Shown here one piece after another: positions 18,301-27,542 of a stretch of 64,000 nt of DNA (position 1 is its first letter; every line of letters begins with the position of its first letter). The notes beneath the pieces were generated by a model that was not told where the DNA came from, made no database searches, and was given only the letters and a program-made list of their open reading frames with translations. The stretch spans positions 124,001 through 188,000 of the forward strand of contig JAPWAE010000005.1 in assembly GCA_041432705.1 (NCBI GenBank), in the 5' to 3' direction. This stretch comes from Pauljensenia sp018375675 (GTDB lineage Bacteria; Actinomycetota; Actinomycetes; Actinomycetales; Actinomycetaceae). Made by a program: the position numbers and the translations under genes.

Positions 18301-18512
18301 TCGGGAGCGAGAATCAGCGCGGAGCGACCCTGGGAGGCCACCTGCTCGAACACAGCCAGGGCACACGTGCTCCGTCCCGACGACGGCGCTCCGCGTGCGA
18401 TCACGTCGCCCGAACGCGCCGCCTCCACGACCGCGCGCTGGCGCACGTTCAGCTCCGGCAGACGCCACCAATCGGCGCTGCGGCTGCGCAACCTGACCTG
18501 AATTTCGCTCAT
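15327..18512 (-). CDS. adnA: AdnA-like helicase-nuclease subunit with Fe-S nuclease domain
   Basis: This 1061-residue partner of AdnB has a degenerate Walker A (GAPSSGRST where GxxxxGK[ST] is expected; the Lys is Arg) and a degenerate motif II (VIVDDLQDCT). Its motor is therefore probably weak or inactive, as reported for the AdnA subunit in mycobacteria. The C-terminal nuclease core is intact (GRMDRLEHV ... VTDLKTGKSG). A cysteine set (ALACPLRW plus CAYCSFDRLC) matches the iron-sulfur staple of AddB-type nucleases. The start at 18512 gives the shortest sensible N-terminus; no strong ribosome site is visible. It is transcribed divergently from the DUF3107 gene. Confidence 0.82.
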   Translation of the reverse strand: MSEIQVRLRSRSADWWRLPELNVRQRAVVEAARSGDVIARGAPSSGRSTCALAVFEQVASQGRSALILAPDRTRADVLTPRAQALGPDSVRPVRTPASFAYQVVATWRTQRDVPLEGVELVTGAAQDQMLAEALESVEAPWPEDIGPQMRAMPAFRAELRNLVARAGEAGMGAAELSEAGARFGRPEWQGAGAIVAALEEGPERSPEYPRTLRVDLSRIQALAADLIDAWEQDAPSRGVQAPCPVPDVVIVDDLQDCTPSTLRLLEACRDAGARIVAFSDSDVAVAGYRGGEPHLDRRLASALGVEILELGQVYDMSRAVRELARQACARIAQSGSPARREAAVGDDAPDGHLVTHLGATPSQMGALIARALRSHHLHDGIDFSDQVVIVRSSSMVAETSRYLARGGVPVAGGSRAFDFSTQPTTRLLLDLVTMPTGQSDTDVATRRELAERLLPSPLVRADTLAVHRLLRRLNAARAQAAEEAGEEAVPIPLTAADLVSDPQTWRPALEQAQQAGGKRSRAAALLARPLETAARLWELGMSGSARPQERLWSLWEASGVANEWRSRAIASDDSSGWYDDQLDAVVALLRVADVWEQRNPAGSAVGFASELLAGSVPIDTISRVGVRPGGVEVLTPAQAMGRHWQVVVLAGLQDGAWPNLRLRDRILRADLLADVGAGRVAVGEDGREELIDSTRQARRAVLDDEYRLFVAAVTRSRRIVHAGAVRSEDAAPSVFFDLVARLAGTPRENDIVPVDQVDAPLSLSGHIADLRARAASPDNTADAQLAATLLALMAREDVLSAQPQRWLGAGGTPTTDAEYAGELTLSPSQFERALACPLRWFLTTVGADGPSNAAASLGTLIHAVAEEHPHGTPEELTEALEARIEELGYNLDTWAGRVADRHARDIVNNLASYLEGIPGPVEVEQTVSAQVEGVTIRGRMDRLEHVDEGVRVTDLKTGKSGYSAKTVPDNPQLAAYQMALLASGERVAGARIALLGDDKLKYFDQPRLEGQALEDWHDKIRSVAADARGPYFEARPSDAACAYCSFDRLCPARERGHKVVE

Positions 18513-18590
18513 AACGCAATACTCGCAGACCCCACCCACATCTGCGGCACATATGATGGCCATGACGATATTTACCAGCTAGGAGTCATC

Positions 18591-18818
18591 ATGGAGATCT
18601 TCATCGGCATCCGCGGCAACACGCGCCAGCTCGGCTTCGACATCGACATGAGCGAAAACGAGCTCATGGCCAAGGTCAACGAGGCCCTTGCCTCCGATCA
18701 CGGCGTCCTCGACCTCACCGACACCAAGGGCCAGCGCACCCTCGTGCCCGCCCACGCCCTCGCATACGTGCAGATCGCCGCCAAGACCGAGCGCCACGTC
18801 GGCTTCGCGCTCCACTAA
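18591..18818 (+). CDS. DUF3107 family protein
   Basis: This 75-residue protein (begins MEIFIGI, ends GFALH) belongs to DUF3107, a small actinobacterial family usually found beside the AdnAB genes, as here. The function is unknown. The start has AGGAG at 18581-18585. A strong hairpin terminator lies directly downstream. Order with adnAB, the MiaE-like gene and a DEAD helicase is the same as in mycobacteria (Rv3201c-Rv3211 region, from memory), which supports the assignment. Confidence 0.85.
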   Translation: MEIFIGIRGNTRQLGFDIDMSENELMAKVNEALASDHGVLDLTDTKGQRTLVPAHALAYVQIAAKTERHVGFALH

Positions 18819-18833
18819 ATCGCACGCGACAAA

Positions 18834-18886
18834 CGAGGCCGGGGAACCCGAGCGGACACCATACCGCCCGAGGAACCCCGGCCTCG
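18834..18886 (+). terminator. Bidirectional-type hairpin terminator
   Basis: Perfect 11-nt arms cgaggccgggg and ccccggcctcg enclose a 31-nt loop between the converging DUF3107 and MiaE-like genes. The stem contains the CGAGGCC core seen in several other terminators of this window. Confidence 0.75.
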
Positions 18887-18902
18887 TCTATACCCTGTGG
18901 CC

Positions 18903-19532
18903 TCAGGCCTTCAGGTGAATGTCCTTCATGCGCTCCCCGTGGCGCTTGATCACGTACTCCGTGATCTCGTCGACGTTCTCCGGGGATGCCGCCAGCGACG
19001 GGTAGGTGAACAACGTCGCGCGCACGAGGCCGAGAGCCTCACCCGCCACGCGGCGACCCCACAGGGACAGGCGCGCCGACAGCTGCTCGTCAGCCTCGAT
19101 CTGCGGACCCAGGTGTGCGCGCACCCAGTGCCCCTGCTCGAAGGGCCACACGTCCTCGATCCCCTCGAACAGGCCGTGCACCTGCGCGACGCGGATCAGC
19201 ATGTCACCCAGCATGCCGCGGGTAATGAACGTCTTGACAGCCCGCTCCGCGAACGTCGTCGGACGCGTGCGCGCATCCAGGTCGTCGTACGCGCCCGAGA
19301 ACGCATCACCAGCCGCCAGCAAGTCAAAGCCGCGGTGCTCACTCCACACCTCCAGCTGCTGGTAGAGCTTGAAGCAGCGCGCCGCCATGCGCGCATGCTC
19401 CACGTGAGCCTCGAACGTGGGAGCCTGCTCGCCATCCTTCGCCAGACGCGTCATAAACGCGAGCGACGAATAGGCGAGAATACCAAGGACTTCGGCGTCG
19501 TCGGCGGGGACGGAATCAAACTCGTGTGCCAT
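18903..19532 (-). CDS. Ferritin-fold protein, MiaE-like tRNA hydroxylase family
   Basis: This 209-residue all-helical protein has ferritin-like iron-site character: E-x2-H motif in EAHVEHARMAARCF near residues 43-56, and other acidic/His pairs further on (EQGHWVRAH). Actinobacterial members are annotated as ferritin-like or tRNA-(ms2io6A)-hydroxylase-like proteins and sit in this same neighbourhood (Rv3210c equivalent, from memory). True MiaE activity is not established for them. The ATG at 19532 gives the conserved opening MAHEFD; longer in-frame extensions carry no family sequence. Confidence 0.72.
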   Translation of the reverse strand: MAHEFDSVPADDAEVLGILAYSSLAFMTRLAKDGEQAPTFEAHVEHARMAARCFKLYQQLEVWSEHRGFDLLAAGDAFSGAYDDLDARTRPTTFAERAVKTFITRGMLGDMLIRVAQVHGLFEGIEDVWPFEQGHWVRAHLGPQIEADEQLSARLSLWGRRVAGEALGLVRATLFTYPSLAASPENVDEITEYVIKRHGERMKDIHLKA

Positions 19533-19785
19533 GACTCCAGCATAGTGCCTGACAAGCTCCAAGGCCCGCCGCATGGGACCCTGTTCTTCCCGATTAGTGC
19601 CTGTCTCTGTGACCAGCCCCTCCCCCGCGAACTCCTCACACACCATTACACTGAAAGGTGACCACCGGAAGACCGGTCGCATTCTTGAGACATAACACCT
19701 ACGCGCGGACGAGTTTCCCCGCGCCAGATAATGCGCGATCGGCACCGACCCCAACCCCGGAAAAGCCCGGGAGACAAGGTAGATC
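19533..19785. other. Divergent intergenic region / 5' leader of the DEAD helicase
   Basis: About 250 nt separate the divergent MiaE-like and helicase genes and should hold both promoters. I see no gene. Long leaders upstream of DEAD-box helicase genes are often regulatory, but nothing here proves that. Confidence 0.35.
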
Positions 19786-21552
<1,767 letters not shown>

Positions 21553-21582
21553 GGCTGTAAGCGTCGCACTGATACGACATGA

Positions 21583-21617
21583 GGAGGGGTCCGAGCCGAG
21601 AGGCTTGGGCCCCTCCC
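21583..21617 (+). terminator. Rho-independent terminator of the DEAD helicase gene
   Basis: Arms of about 15 nt (ggaggggtccgagcc and ggcttgggcccctcc, with G-U pairs) enclose the tetraloop gaga, followed by cctgttt. Confidence 0.75.
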
Positions 21618-21644
21618 CTGTTTGAGGCCTCAGGGCGCGGCAAG

Positions 21645-21730
21645 ATTCAACCTGATCGGGAACATTCAACCCGTTAGGGAAGATTCAACCCGATCAGAAG
21701 GGGTTGAATCTTCCCGATCGGGTGCAACAC
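21645..21730. repeat. Inverted array C, 19-nt period, motif ATTCAACCCGATC
   Basis: Forward units of 19 nt start at 21645, 21664 and 21683 (for example attcaacccgttagggaag). The axis lies near 21697; the inverted arm reads ggggttgaatc, then ttcccgatcggg up to about 21730. It is followed by the tail cctcatcggtaaca, also found after array D. Confidence 0.8.
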
Positions 21731-21813
21731 CTCATCGGTAACAAGCTAGCGCGCGGGTTTCCTCGCTGACACTGCACATGCCGGCGTCCAACTGGGCCCA
21801 GCCGTGCAGCGCT

Positions 21814-21893
21814 GCACCCGATCCGTGGCACCGCACCCGATCCGTCGCGATACACCCGATCAGAAGGGGTGTAATGCCTACGGATCGGGTGCA
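21814..21893. repeat. Inverted array D, 19-nt period, motif GCACCCGATCC
   Basis: Forward units start at 21814, 21833 and 21852 (gcacccgatccgtggcacc, gcacccgatccgtcgcgat, then acacccgatcag). The inverted arm ggggtgtaatgcctacgg, then atcgggtgc, ends near 21893. The tail cctcatcggtaaca follows, as after array C. Confidence 0.8.
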
Positions 21894-21980
21894 CCGCCTC
21901 ATCGGTAACAGGCATCGTTATGGAACCGGACGCCGCAACGTCCTCCGCAAACGACTAACCGGTCCAGGCCCTGCAGCGCT

Positions 21981-22053
21981 GCACTAGATACAGCAGCAAT
22001 GCACTAGATAGGAGAGCATTGCACTGTCTACTATCCAGTGCAACGCTGCGCTA
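21981..22053. repeat. Inverted array E, 20-nt period, motif GCACTAGATA
   Basis: Forward units start at 21981 and 22001 (gcactagatacagcagcaat, gcactagataggagagcatt), with a partial third at 22021. The inverted arm contains cagtgcaacgctg and ctagtgcaat, up to about 22053. Confidence 0.75.
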
Positions 22054-22150
22054 ACTAGTGCAATACCCCTCGGCCACAAGCTCTGTCGCGGTAAATGCAG
22101 CTCCAGAACAGCTCCACCAAGCTTCCAGCCGAGCCACAGCTAACAGCGTT

Positions 22151-22241
22151 GCACCACTTAGGGAGCATTACACCAGTTAGGGAGCATTACACCACCTCCG
22201 AGCTGGTGTAATACCCCGCTAAGTGGTGTAACACCACTTAG
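22151..22241. repeat. Inverted array F, 19-nt period, motif ACACCACTTAGG
   Basis: Forward units start at 22151 and 22170 (gcaccacttagggagcatt, acaccagttagggagcatt), with a third partial unit at 22189. The inverted arm reads ctggtgtaataccccgct, then aagtggtgtaacaccac, to about 22241. With arrays C-E it fills most of the 750-nt gap between two converging genes. Confidence 0.8.
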
Positions 22242-22302
22242 AAACAAGTAGCGGCGCGGAAACCTGCCTCAACTCGCCAGTCAAAGTGCAAGACGATACA
22301 GC

Positions 22303-23319
22303 TCAGCGGCGGCTGAAGAGACGGTTTGCAAACGAGAAACACGCGCCAGCGACGAGGCCACTGACAACAGCACTCATCAGTCGCCTAGGCGCAGCAGCAC
22401 TGTCCGAACAACTATATTCATCCATAGAAGCGCTCACACCAATCGATTCTTCCCCCGTAGATACAGAGATAGCAGCATGCCCAACACCGCTTTCAGCACC
22501 ATCAAAACTTCTCGAAGACACCAATTTGATTGCCTCATACCTCCCTTCGTTATTTTCATCAGACCAATCCACAAGATTGCGTTCCACCTCACCACTAACT
22601 TTAAGATACCGTCGCACATAGTTTGACACTGTCGCAGAACAAGAAACATAGAGCAACGCAAAAGCTGCGGAAGATGAAATAGTAGCCTCAGTCACCATCA
22701 GAGCAAAATGCGCATTTCCACCTTCACAAGTGAGAATCGCTCCACATTGAGCAGCGATAGCATTAAGCTGCCTATATGAGCCAAGAAGATCTGGCAAAAG
22801 AATCCCTACCACTACAAGGAGACCAGCAGTCACCTGTCGAATCAACCCAAACCTTCCCTCATCAACACAAAAACCTACTAGAAGACAGAGGCCAAAAGCA
22901 ATCAAAATAAGAGAAACATAGCTAACATCCAGCGAAACAGCATCAAAGTTCTCCATTTCACGGAATAGCGTTCGCGGAATATGTCGAACAAAAGACCACA
23001 CAACATAAAAGACAACAAGAAAATAGGATGTAATATAAGCTTGAATTAAAAAGATAAAAAATCTTCTTGCGCGCATAACAAAATAGGGGCGCAACACACT
23101 AAATAGAAACGCTGTAAGAAAAGCCAACGATACATACCCCCGCCCTTCAGAGGCAAGCCACAGGAGATGCCGCCAGTAAACAAGACAGTTCACGCCGACT
23201 AAGATTAGAGCGAAAAGAACTAAATGCACCATTGACCGCAAACCTCTATCGGACTTAACATAGAAATTAATTGCCTTAATCTGACTCCACGAACGTACGC
23301 GAAAGTTATGAGCAAACAA
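22303..23319 (-). CDS. AT-rich orphan membrane protein
   Basis: I do not recognise this 338-residue protein. About six to seven hydrophobic segments can be seen within roughly residues 30-240 (for example VHLVLFALILVGVNCLVYW, YVSLILIAFGLCLLVGF and VTAGLLVVVGILLPDLL). A soluble, Ser/Glu/Asp-rich stretch and a final small hydrophobic segment follow. Base composition is far more A/T-rich than every neighbouring gene, and codon choice differs accordingly, which points to recent transfer. The start is a TTG at 23319 supported by a strong GGAGG site 6 nt upstream. It stands alone between the inverted arrays and the ankyrin gene. Confidence 0.65.
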   Translation of the reverse strand: MFAHNFRVRSWSQIKAINFYVKSDRGLRSMVHLVLFALILVGVNCLVYWRHLLWLASEGRGYVSLAFLTAFLFSVLRPYFVMRARRFFIFLIQAYITSYFLVVFYVVWSFVRHIPRTLFREMENFDAVSLDVSYVSLILIAFGLCLLVGFCVDEGRFGLIRQVTAGLLVVVGILLPDLLGSYRQLNAIAAQCGAILTCEGGNAHFALMVTEATISSSAAFALLYVSCSATVSNYVRRYLKVSGEVERNLVDWSDENNEGRYEAIKLVSSRSFDGAESGVGHAAISVSTGEESIGVSASMDEYSCSDSAAAPRRLMSAVVSGLVAGACFSFANRLFSRR

Positions 23320-23385
23320 CAGAGACCTCCAAAACTTGGTTAGTAATTCAAGCTAGAAACAAGCAGCTTGTCATGTGCGAGCAAC

Positions 23386-24477
23386 TCACCGCCCCACGTC
23401 GGGCAGATTCGCCTGCACAAGAACGGGGTTCAAACGCACCCACGCCACCGCCAGCTCCGTGATGTCGTCGACGGCCTGGTGGGACATCGAACGAGACTTG
23501 AGGGAGGCGACGGCAGCCTCGGCGCGGGCGACAGAGTCGGGCGGCATCGGCAGGCCTGAACGCACGACACTCAGATACTGGTCCAGCAGTTTCCCAAAAG
23601 AGCGATCCCAGTTGATTCCGCCGTTGTCGTACACCTCGTAGCCGACGCGCCCCGCAATGCGAATGACCTCGCCCTGCAGCGTCTGACACTGGCCACTGTC
23701 GGGCACAAGAAGATCCCACAGTTCCCCGTGCTGGCGCAGAGCGGGCACGGACGGATCCAGCTCCAGCCGCTCCCCCACAACAGGCGCGCGCTGAGCCTCG
23801 CGCTGCTCCACCCCGAACAGGGCGCACAGCTCCGACAACGCGGCCGAGGCCTCGTCGACCCGCGACTGCGAAAGATGATCCGGCAGCCCGTGCGTGACGA
23901 ACGTGCAGCGCATCCGATCCATCGACCGCAACGCCACGGGTACGCGCTCGCCGACAGGTGCGCCGAGCGACAGGAGCAGGCGCATGACTGGCAGCGCGCG
24001 CGGGGCGTCGAACAGGGACTCCTGGCGCAGCGCGTACTCCATCAGCGTCGACTTCCCATGGACCCGCGAATCAGCGACAACCCGCGGATCCGCGCCCCAC
24101 GCAATCATCCGCGACACGTCGGCGAGAGGAAAACGCTCGACGACGCCGAACAGCGCCGTCTGGTCGGAGGTATCGCGCGCATTGATGTCGCCTCCGCGAG
24201 CGATCAGCATCGGAATCTGGTCGAGGCATCGCGACCGAACGCGCGCGTGAATCGGAGTGCGCTGATACCGGTCGCGCGAGTTGATGTCCTCACCCCGCGC
24301 GAGTAGGAAGTCCGTGATCTCCTCGGAGGCTGGAAAGTGCATGAGCCTCGGCTCATAGGCGGATCCCCGCAGATACGCGCCGACTTCGCAGCGCTCGACC
24401 GCGCGCGCGACGGCCTCGACGTCCCCGGATGCGATGATTTGCTCGATGTCCGCGGGCAGGGTCTTGCGCAGGCGCAT
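23386..24477 (-). CDS. Ankyrin-repeat protein
   Basis: In this 363-residue protein, the first half carries ankyrin-type repeats (for example DFLLARGEDINSRDRYQRTP, then PMLIARGGDINARDTSDQTA, then MIAWGADPRVVADSRVHGKS, at about 56-150). The second half has no repeat I recognise; it includes GYEVYDNGGINWDRSFGKLL and is presumably a separate helical domain. Ankyrin repeats bind proteins; the partner is unknown. GC content is normal for the genome, unlike the neighbour at 22303-23319. It lies 45 nt downstream of the AlbA_2 gene on the same strand and may share its transcript. Confidence 0.7.
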   Translation of the reverse strand: MRLRKTLPADIEQIIASGDVEAVARAVERCEVGAYLRGSAYEPRLMHFPASEEITDFLLARGEDINSRDRYQRTPIHARVRSRCLDQIPMLIARGGDINARDTSDQTALFGVVERFPLADVSRMIAWGADPRVVADSRVHGKSTLMEYALRQESLFDAPRALPVMRLLLSLGAPVGERVPVALRSMDRMRCTFVTHGLPDHLSQSRVDEASAALSELCALFGVEQREAQRAPVVGERLELDPSVPALRQHGELWDLLVPDSGQCQTLQGEVIRIAGRVGYEVYDNGGINWDRSFGKLLDQYLSVVRSGLPMPPDSVARAEAAVASLKSRSMSHQAVDDITELAVAWVRLNPVLVQANLPDVGR

Positions 24478-24522
24478 GCCTACTCTCCTCTCTGAGTTCC
24501 TGGGGCCAGCCTCACCGCGCGC

Positions 24523-25512
24523 CTACTCCCCCTCAGACACCCCGACACCGTGCTTCGCGCGCTCCGTGAGGACGCGCTCGACGACGCGCGGCAGGCGGGT
24601 GGGGGTGTCGCGGTGGCGGGTCATGGTGAGGAACAGGCGGATGCGAGTCAGCGGCGAAACGCGCACAGATTCGGGCCAGCGCGTGGCCACGTACTGCACG
24701 GCGTCGGCGACCTCAAGGCGCCGCGTCGAGTTGCCGACGCGCACCCACAGCTCGGCCTCGCCCTTACCCTTGGGGCCCTTCAGGTACACGGGGCGCGTGG
24801 ACGGCGGGATCGTCACCCGGCACACCTCCTGGGGCCCGTAGCCCTCCTGGGGGTCCGAGGCCTCGGCGAAGTCGAGGAGGGGCAGCGCGGCCGCGTTGGT
24901 GCCCAGGCGCTGGCCCCACAGGTCGCGGACCCACAGCTCGAAGCGGTCGGCGTCCGGGGTCTTGAGGGTCGCGTAGTCGGGGCCCAGCCCGATGAGTCGC
25001 CCGTCGTCGTCCACGCCGATGAGCAGGGTGCCGCCGCCGGAGTTCATGAACGCGGCGACCGTCTTCGCGATGACGGTCTCCATGGCGTCGTCGCGCTTGC
25101 CGGCGCGCATGTTCCAGCGGGCGCTCGACTTGAATTCGAGGGAGTCGGATTCGCCGCGCTTGGCGACCTCGGCGATGGGGTCGAGGCCGGGGCGCGGGTG
25201 CAAATACGCGACGATCAGGGAGACGATGACGACCACGACGAGGGCCACCGCCGCGGCCACGCCGATCATCGCGGGGCGCCACATGTCGGAGGAGGAGAAG
25301 ATCCAGCCTGCGACCAGGAGGCCGCCCCACAGGCCCCCGAGTCCGGTGAGGGTCGCCGAGGCCGTGGACATCGTCATGCGCGAGGCCAGGAGGCGGCGCA
25401 CGACCATGCCGATCACCCAGGCGATCACGAGCAGCAGGACCTGAATGCCAATCCAGCGCAGCAGGTCGGGGTTCTGGGGTGTGGCCCCAAAGCGAGGTCC
25501 CTCGGCGGTCAT
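24523..25512 (-). CDS. Membrane-anchored AlbA_2 (Schlafen-like) domain protein
   Basis: This 329-residue protein has an N-terminal membrane region with about three helices (residues about 20-110). An AlbA_2/divergent AAA-4 type domain follows, recognisable by ESDSLEFKSSARWN near 125 and then TVAAFMNSGGGTLLIGVDDDGRLIGL near 150-175. AlbA_2 domains bind nucleic acids or nucleotides and occur in regulators and anti-phage or Schlafen-type proteins. A fusion to membrane helices suggests a role at the membrane, perhaps sensing. A C-terminal extension of about 60 residues is Arg-rich. Function is not assignable. Confidence 0.72.
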   Translation of the reverse strand: MTAEGPRFGATPQNPDLLRWIGIQVLLLVIAWVIGMVVRRLLASRMTMSTASATLTGLGGLWGGLLVAGWIFSSSDMWRPAMIGVAAAVALVVVVIVSLIVAYLHPRPGLDPIAEVAKRGESDSLEFKSSARWNMRAGKRDDAMETVIAKTVAAFMNSGGGTLLIGVDDDGRLIGLGPDYATLKTPDADRFELWVRDLWGQRLGTNAAALPLLDFAEASDPQEGYGPQEVCRVTIPPSTRPVYLKGPKGKGEAELWVRVGNSTRRLEVADAVQYVATRWPESVRVSPLTRIRLFLTMTRHRDTPTRLPRVVERVLTERAKHGVGVSEGE

Positions 25513-25597
25513 CTGCGCTCCTCACACAACGAGTCGGCGGTGGGTCGGATACCAAAATCCTATCCCACCGCCGACTGGCGCTCAGCGGGTCATACGC

Positions 25598-26410
25598 TCA
25601 GCGCAAGGACGTGTGCTTCTCGATCGAGCGAGAGGCCCACAGGCCCATGGCCAGCGCAAACAGGGGCACGAGGACATAGGAGCCGATGCCGATGACGTTC
25701 GGGTACCCCTCGGTTCCCATCGTCGCACGGTACGAGGTCCACATGATCTCGGTGGAGAAGTGTCCGTCGGTCGTCACGGACAGCGGAAGGAAGAACGTGC
25801 CAACCGTGGAAAGCACCTGGTTGACGATGTACAGCAGGACGAAACCGATGATGGGCGCGCCCAAACCCATGTGATTGAAGCGCCCTTCCGCGCCGATGGA
25901 CATGACGGCACTACCCTGCACGAGCCACGACAACGCCATGAGCACCTGCACCACGATCATGATAACGACGGTGGAGGTGGGAACTCCGGCCACGAGGGAA
26001 CGAGGCCCGGCCGTGTACTCAGCGAGGCTGATGCCATCGCTCCACGCGGCAGCCGAAGCGACGGCGATAATTCCGCCGACGGCCAGGACGAGGGCCAAGA
26101 GGCACTCGATCATAATGCGAATGTTCTTCGCCCAGAACACAACCTTTCCGGAGATCGGCAGGCTCATCGTGAAGTAGCCGCGCTGCCCGTACAGTGTCTT
26201 CCAGTAGTCGGCCATCGCCGCGATCGCGCAGGCGACCGGCGTGAGCGCACACAGGGCGTAGGCGAGGACAGCGGTGGAGCCGCTGATCCCCGGCAGCCCC
26301 GCGGCGACGATTCCCGACGCGACGGCAATAGTGACGATGAACGCCCCGAAGGAGCGAGCGTCCGCGCGGTAACGCGAGCGAATCTCGTAGGCAAGCAGTT
26401 TGGTGAACAT
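25598..26410 (-). CDS. ABC transporter permease (YtrA-linked exporter type)
   Basis: This 270-residue protein has about six membrane helices, starting MFTKLLAYEIRSRYRADARS. The layout is that of ABC-2-type permeases found with YtrA-type regulators. Its ATG overlaps the stop of the ATPase gene by one base (TGATG), so the two are translationally coupled and should form one transporter. The substrate is unknown; related systems respond to cell-wall-active compounds or export small hydrophobic molecules. Confidence 0.78.
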   Translation of the reverse strand: MFTKLLAYEIRSRYRADARSFGAFIVTIAVASGIVAAGLPGISGSTAVLAYALCALTPVACAIAAMADYWKTLYGQRGYFTMSLPISGKVVFWAKNIRIMIECLLALVLAVGGIIAVASAAAWSDGISLAEYTAGPRSLVAGVPTSTVVIMIVVQVLMALSWLVQGSAVMSIGAEGRFNHMGLGAPIIGFVLLYIVNQVLSTVGTFFLPLSVTTDGHFSTEIMWTSYRATMGTEGYPNVIGIGSYVLVPLFALAMGLWASRSIEKHTSLR

Positions 26411-27138
26411 CAGCGGTACTCCTTCCGGAAGATGGCGTCGAGGGAATCGCCGTGGGAGGCGCGCAGGTCGTCGGCGTCGCCTTGCAGGAGGACCTGTCCT
26501 TCCTTCATGAAGAGCGCATAGTCGACGAAGTGTTCGATGTCGGAGATAAGGTGGGTGGACATGATGAGCAGCGAGGCAGGGTCGAACTCGCGCAGGATGC
26601 CGTCGAGGATCACGTCGCGCGTGGCAGGGTCGACGCCGCTGATGGGTTCGTCGAGAAGGAACACGCGGGCGCGCCGGGACATGACGAGGCTGATCTGGAG
26701 CTTCTCCCCCATGCCCTTGCTCATCTCGCCGAGGCGTCGGTCGGTGGGCAGTCCGAAGAAGTCGACCATGGAGGCCGCCTTGTCGGCGTCGAAGTCGGCG
26801 AAGAACGTGGAGTAGATGCGGATCGCATCCGCTGCCGTCCACTCGGTGTTCAGGAAGTCGGCGTCGGGCAGGTAGGAGACGATCTCCTTGGTGGCGACGC
26901 CGGGCGCGTGCCCGTCGATGGTCACGGTGCCCTCGTAGTCGGAGAGGACTCCGGCGAGGATCTTGAGCAGCGTGGTCTTGCCACAGCCGTTGGGGCCCAT
27001 GAGGCCGACGATGTGCCCGGAGTCGAGGCTCAGGTTATAGTCACGCAGGGCGGGGGTCGCTCGGTAGCTCTTCGTCAGGCCGGTGACCTGGATGAGGCCG
27101 GTGACAGCCGCGCTCGCGCCTGTGGGTTGGATGGTCAT
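26410..27138 (-). CDS. ABC transporter ATP-binding protein
   Basis: This 242-residue ATPase has Walker A GPNGCGKTT (near residue 50), signature region GEMSKGMGEKLQIS and Walker B VFLLDEPISGVD, followed by the switch His in STHLI. The signature follows the LSKGMxxK variant common in YtrB-type exporters. It is preceded by an AGGAGGAAA site and lies 19 nt after the GntR regulator gene. Regulator, ATPase and permease form one minus-strand operon. Confidence 0.88.
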   Translation of the reverse strand: MTIQPTGASAAVTGLIQVTGLTKSYRATPALRDYNLSLDSGHIVGLMGPNGCGKTTLLKILAGVLSDYEGTVTIDGHAPGVATKEIVSYLPDADFLNTEWTAADAIRIYSTFFADFDADKAASMVDFFGLPTDRRLGEMSKGMGEKLQISLVMSRRARVFLLDEPISGVDPATRDVILDGILREFDPASLLIMSTHLISDIEHFVDYALFMKEGQVLLQGDADDLRASHGDSLDAIFRKEYR

Positions 27139-27157
27139 GAGAGTATTTCCTCCTGGT

Positions 27158-27520
27158 TTACAGGTCCGCGTTCCAGCGTTCATCGACGAGGCCATGGGCA
27201 CCGTCAACATCGACGCCGAGGGCTCGGCAGGCGCGGATGAAGGCGTCTGCTGCGGCGCGCGCATCCTCCTGGCGGAGGGCGTGGAGAGCCGTGTCGTCGG
27301 TGGCGACGTATCGTCCAGCGGTCCGCTTGGGGACGGTGAGTCCTTCGTCGTCGAGGGCGGCGAGAGCTCGCTGGACGGTGTTGGGGTTGGTGCCGGCCTC
27401 GATGGCGAGGTCGCGGACGGAGGGGATCTTCTGGCCGGGCTTCCACGTGCCGTCGGTGATACGGGCGCGGAAGCTGTCGGCCAGCTGGATCCAGATGGGG
27501 CGGGTGTCATCGATGCGCAT
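27158..27520 (-). CDS. GntR regulator, YtrA subfamily
   Basis: This 120-residue repressor has a GntR winged helix (residues about 10-75, RDLAIEAGTNPNTVQRAL as the recognition helix) and only a short helical C-terminal dimerisation tail, which defines the YtrA subfamily. Such proteins repress their own ABC transporter operon. The promoter region at 27543-27600 has the palindromes expected for autoregulation. Inducer unknown. Confidence 0.87.
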   Translation of the reverse strand: MRIDDTRPIWIQLADSFRARITDGTWKPGQKIPSVRDLAIEAGTNPNTVQRALAALDDEGLTVPKRTAGRYVATDDTALHALRQEDARAAADAFIRACRALGVDVDGAHGLVDERWNADL

Positions 27521-27542
27521 CGACGTGTCCCTCCTGTCTTCC

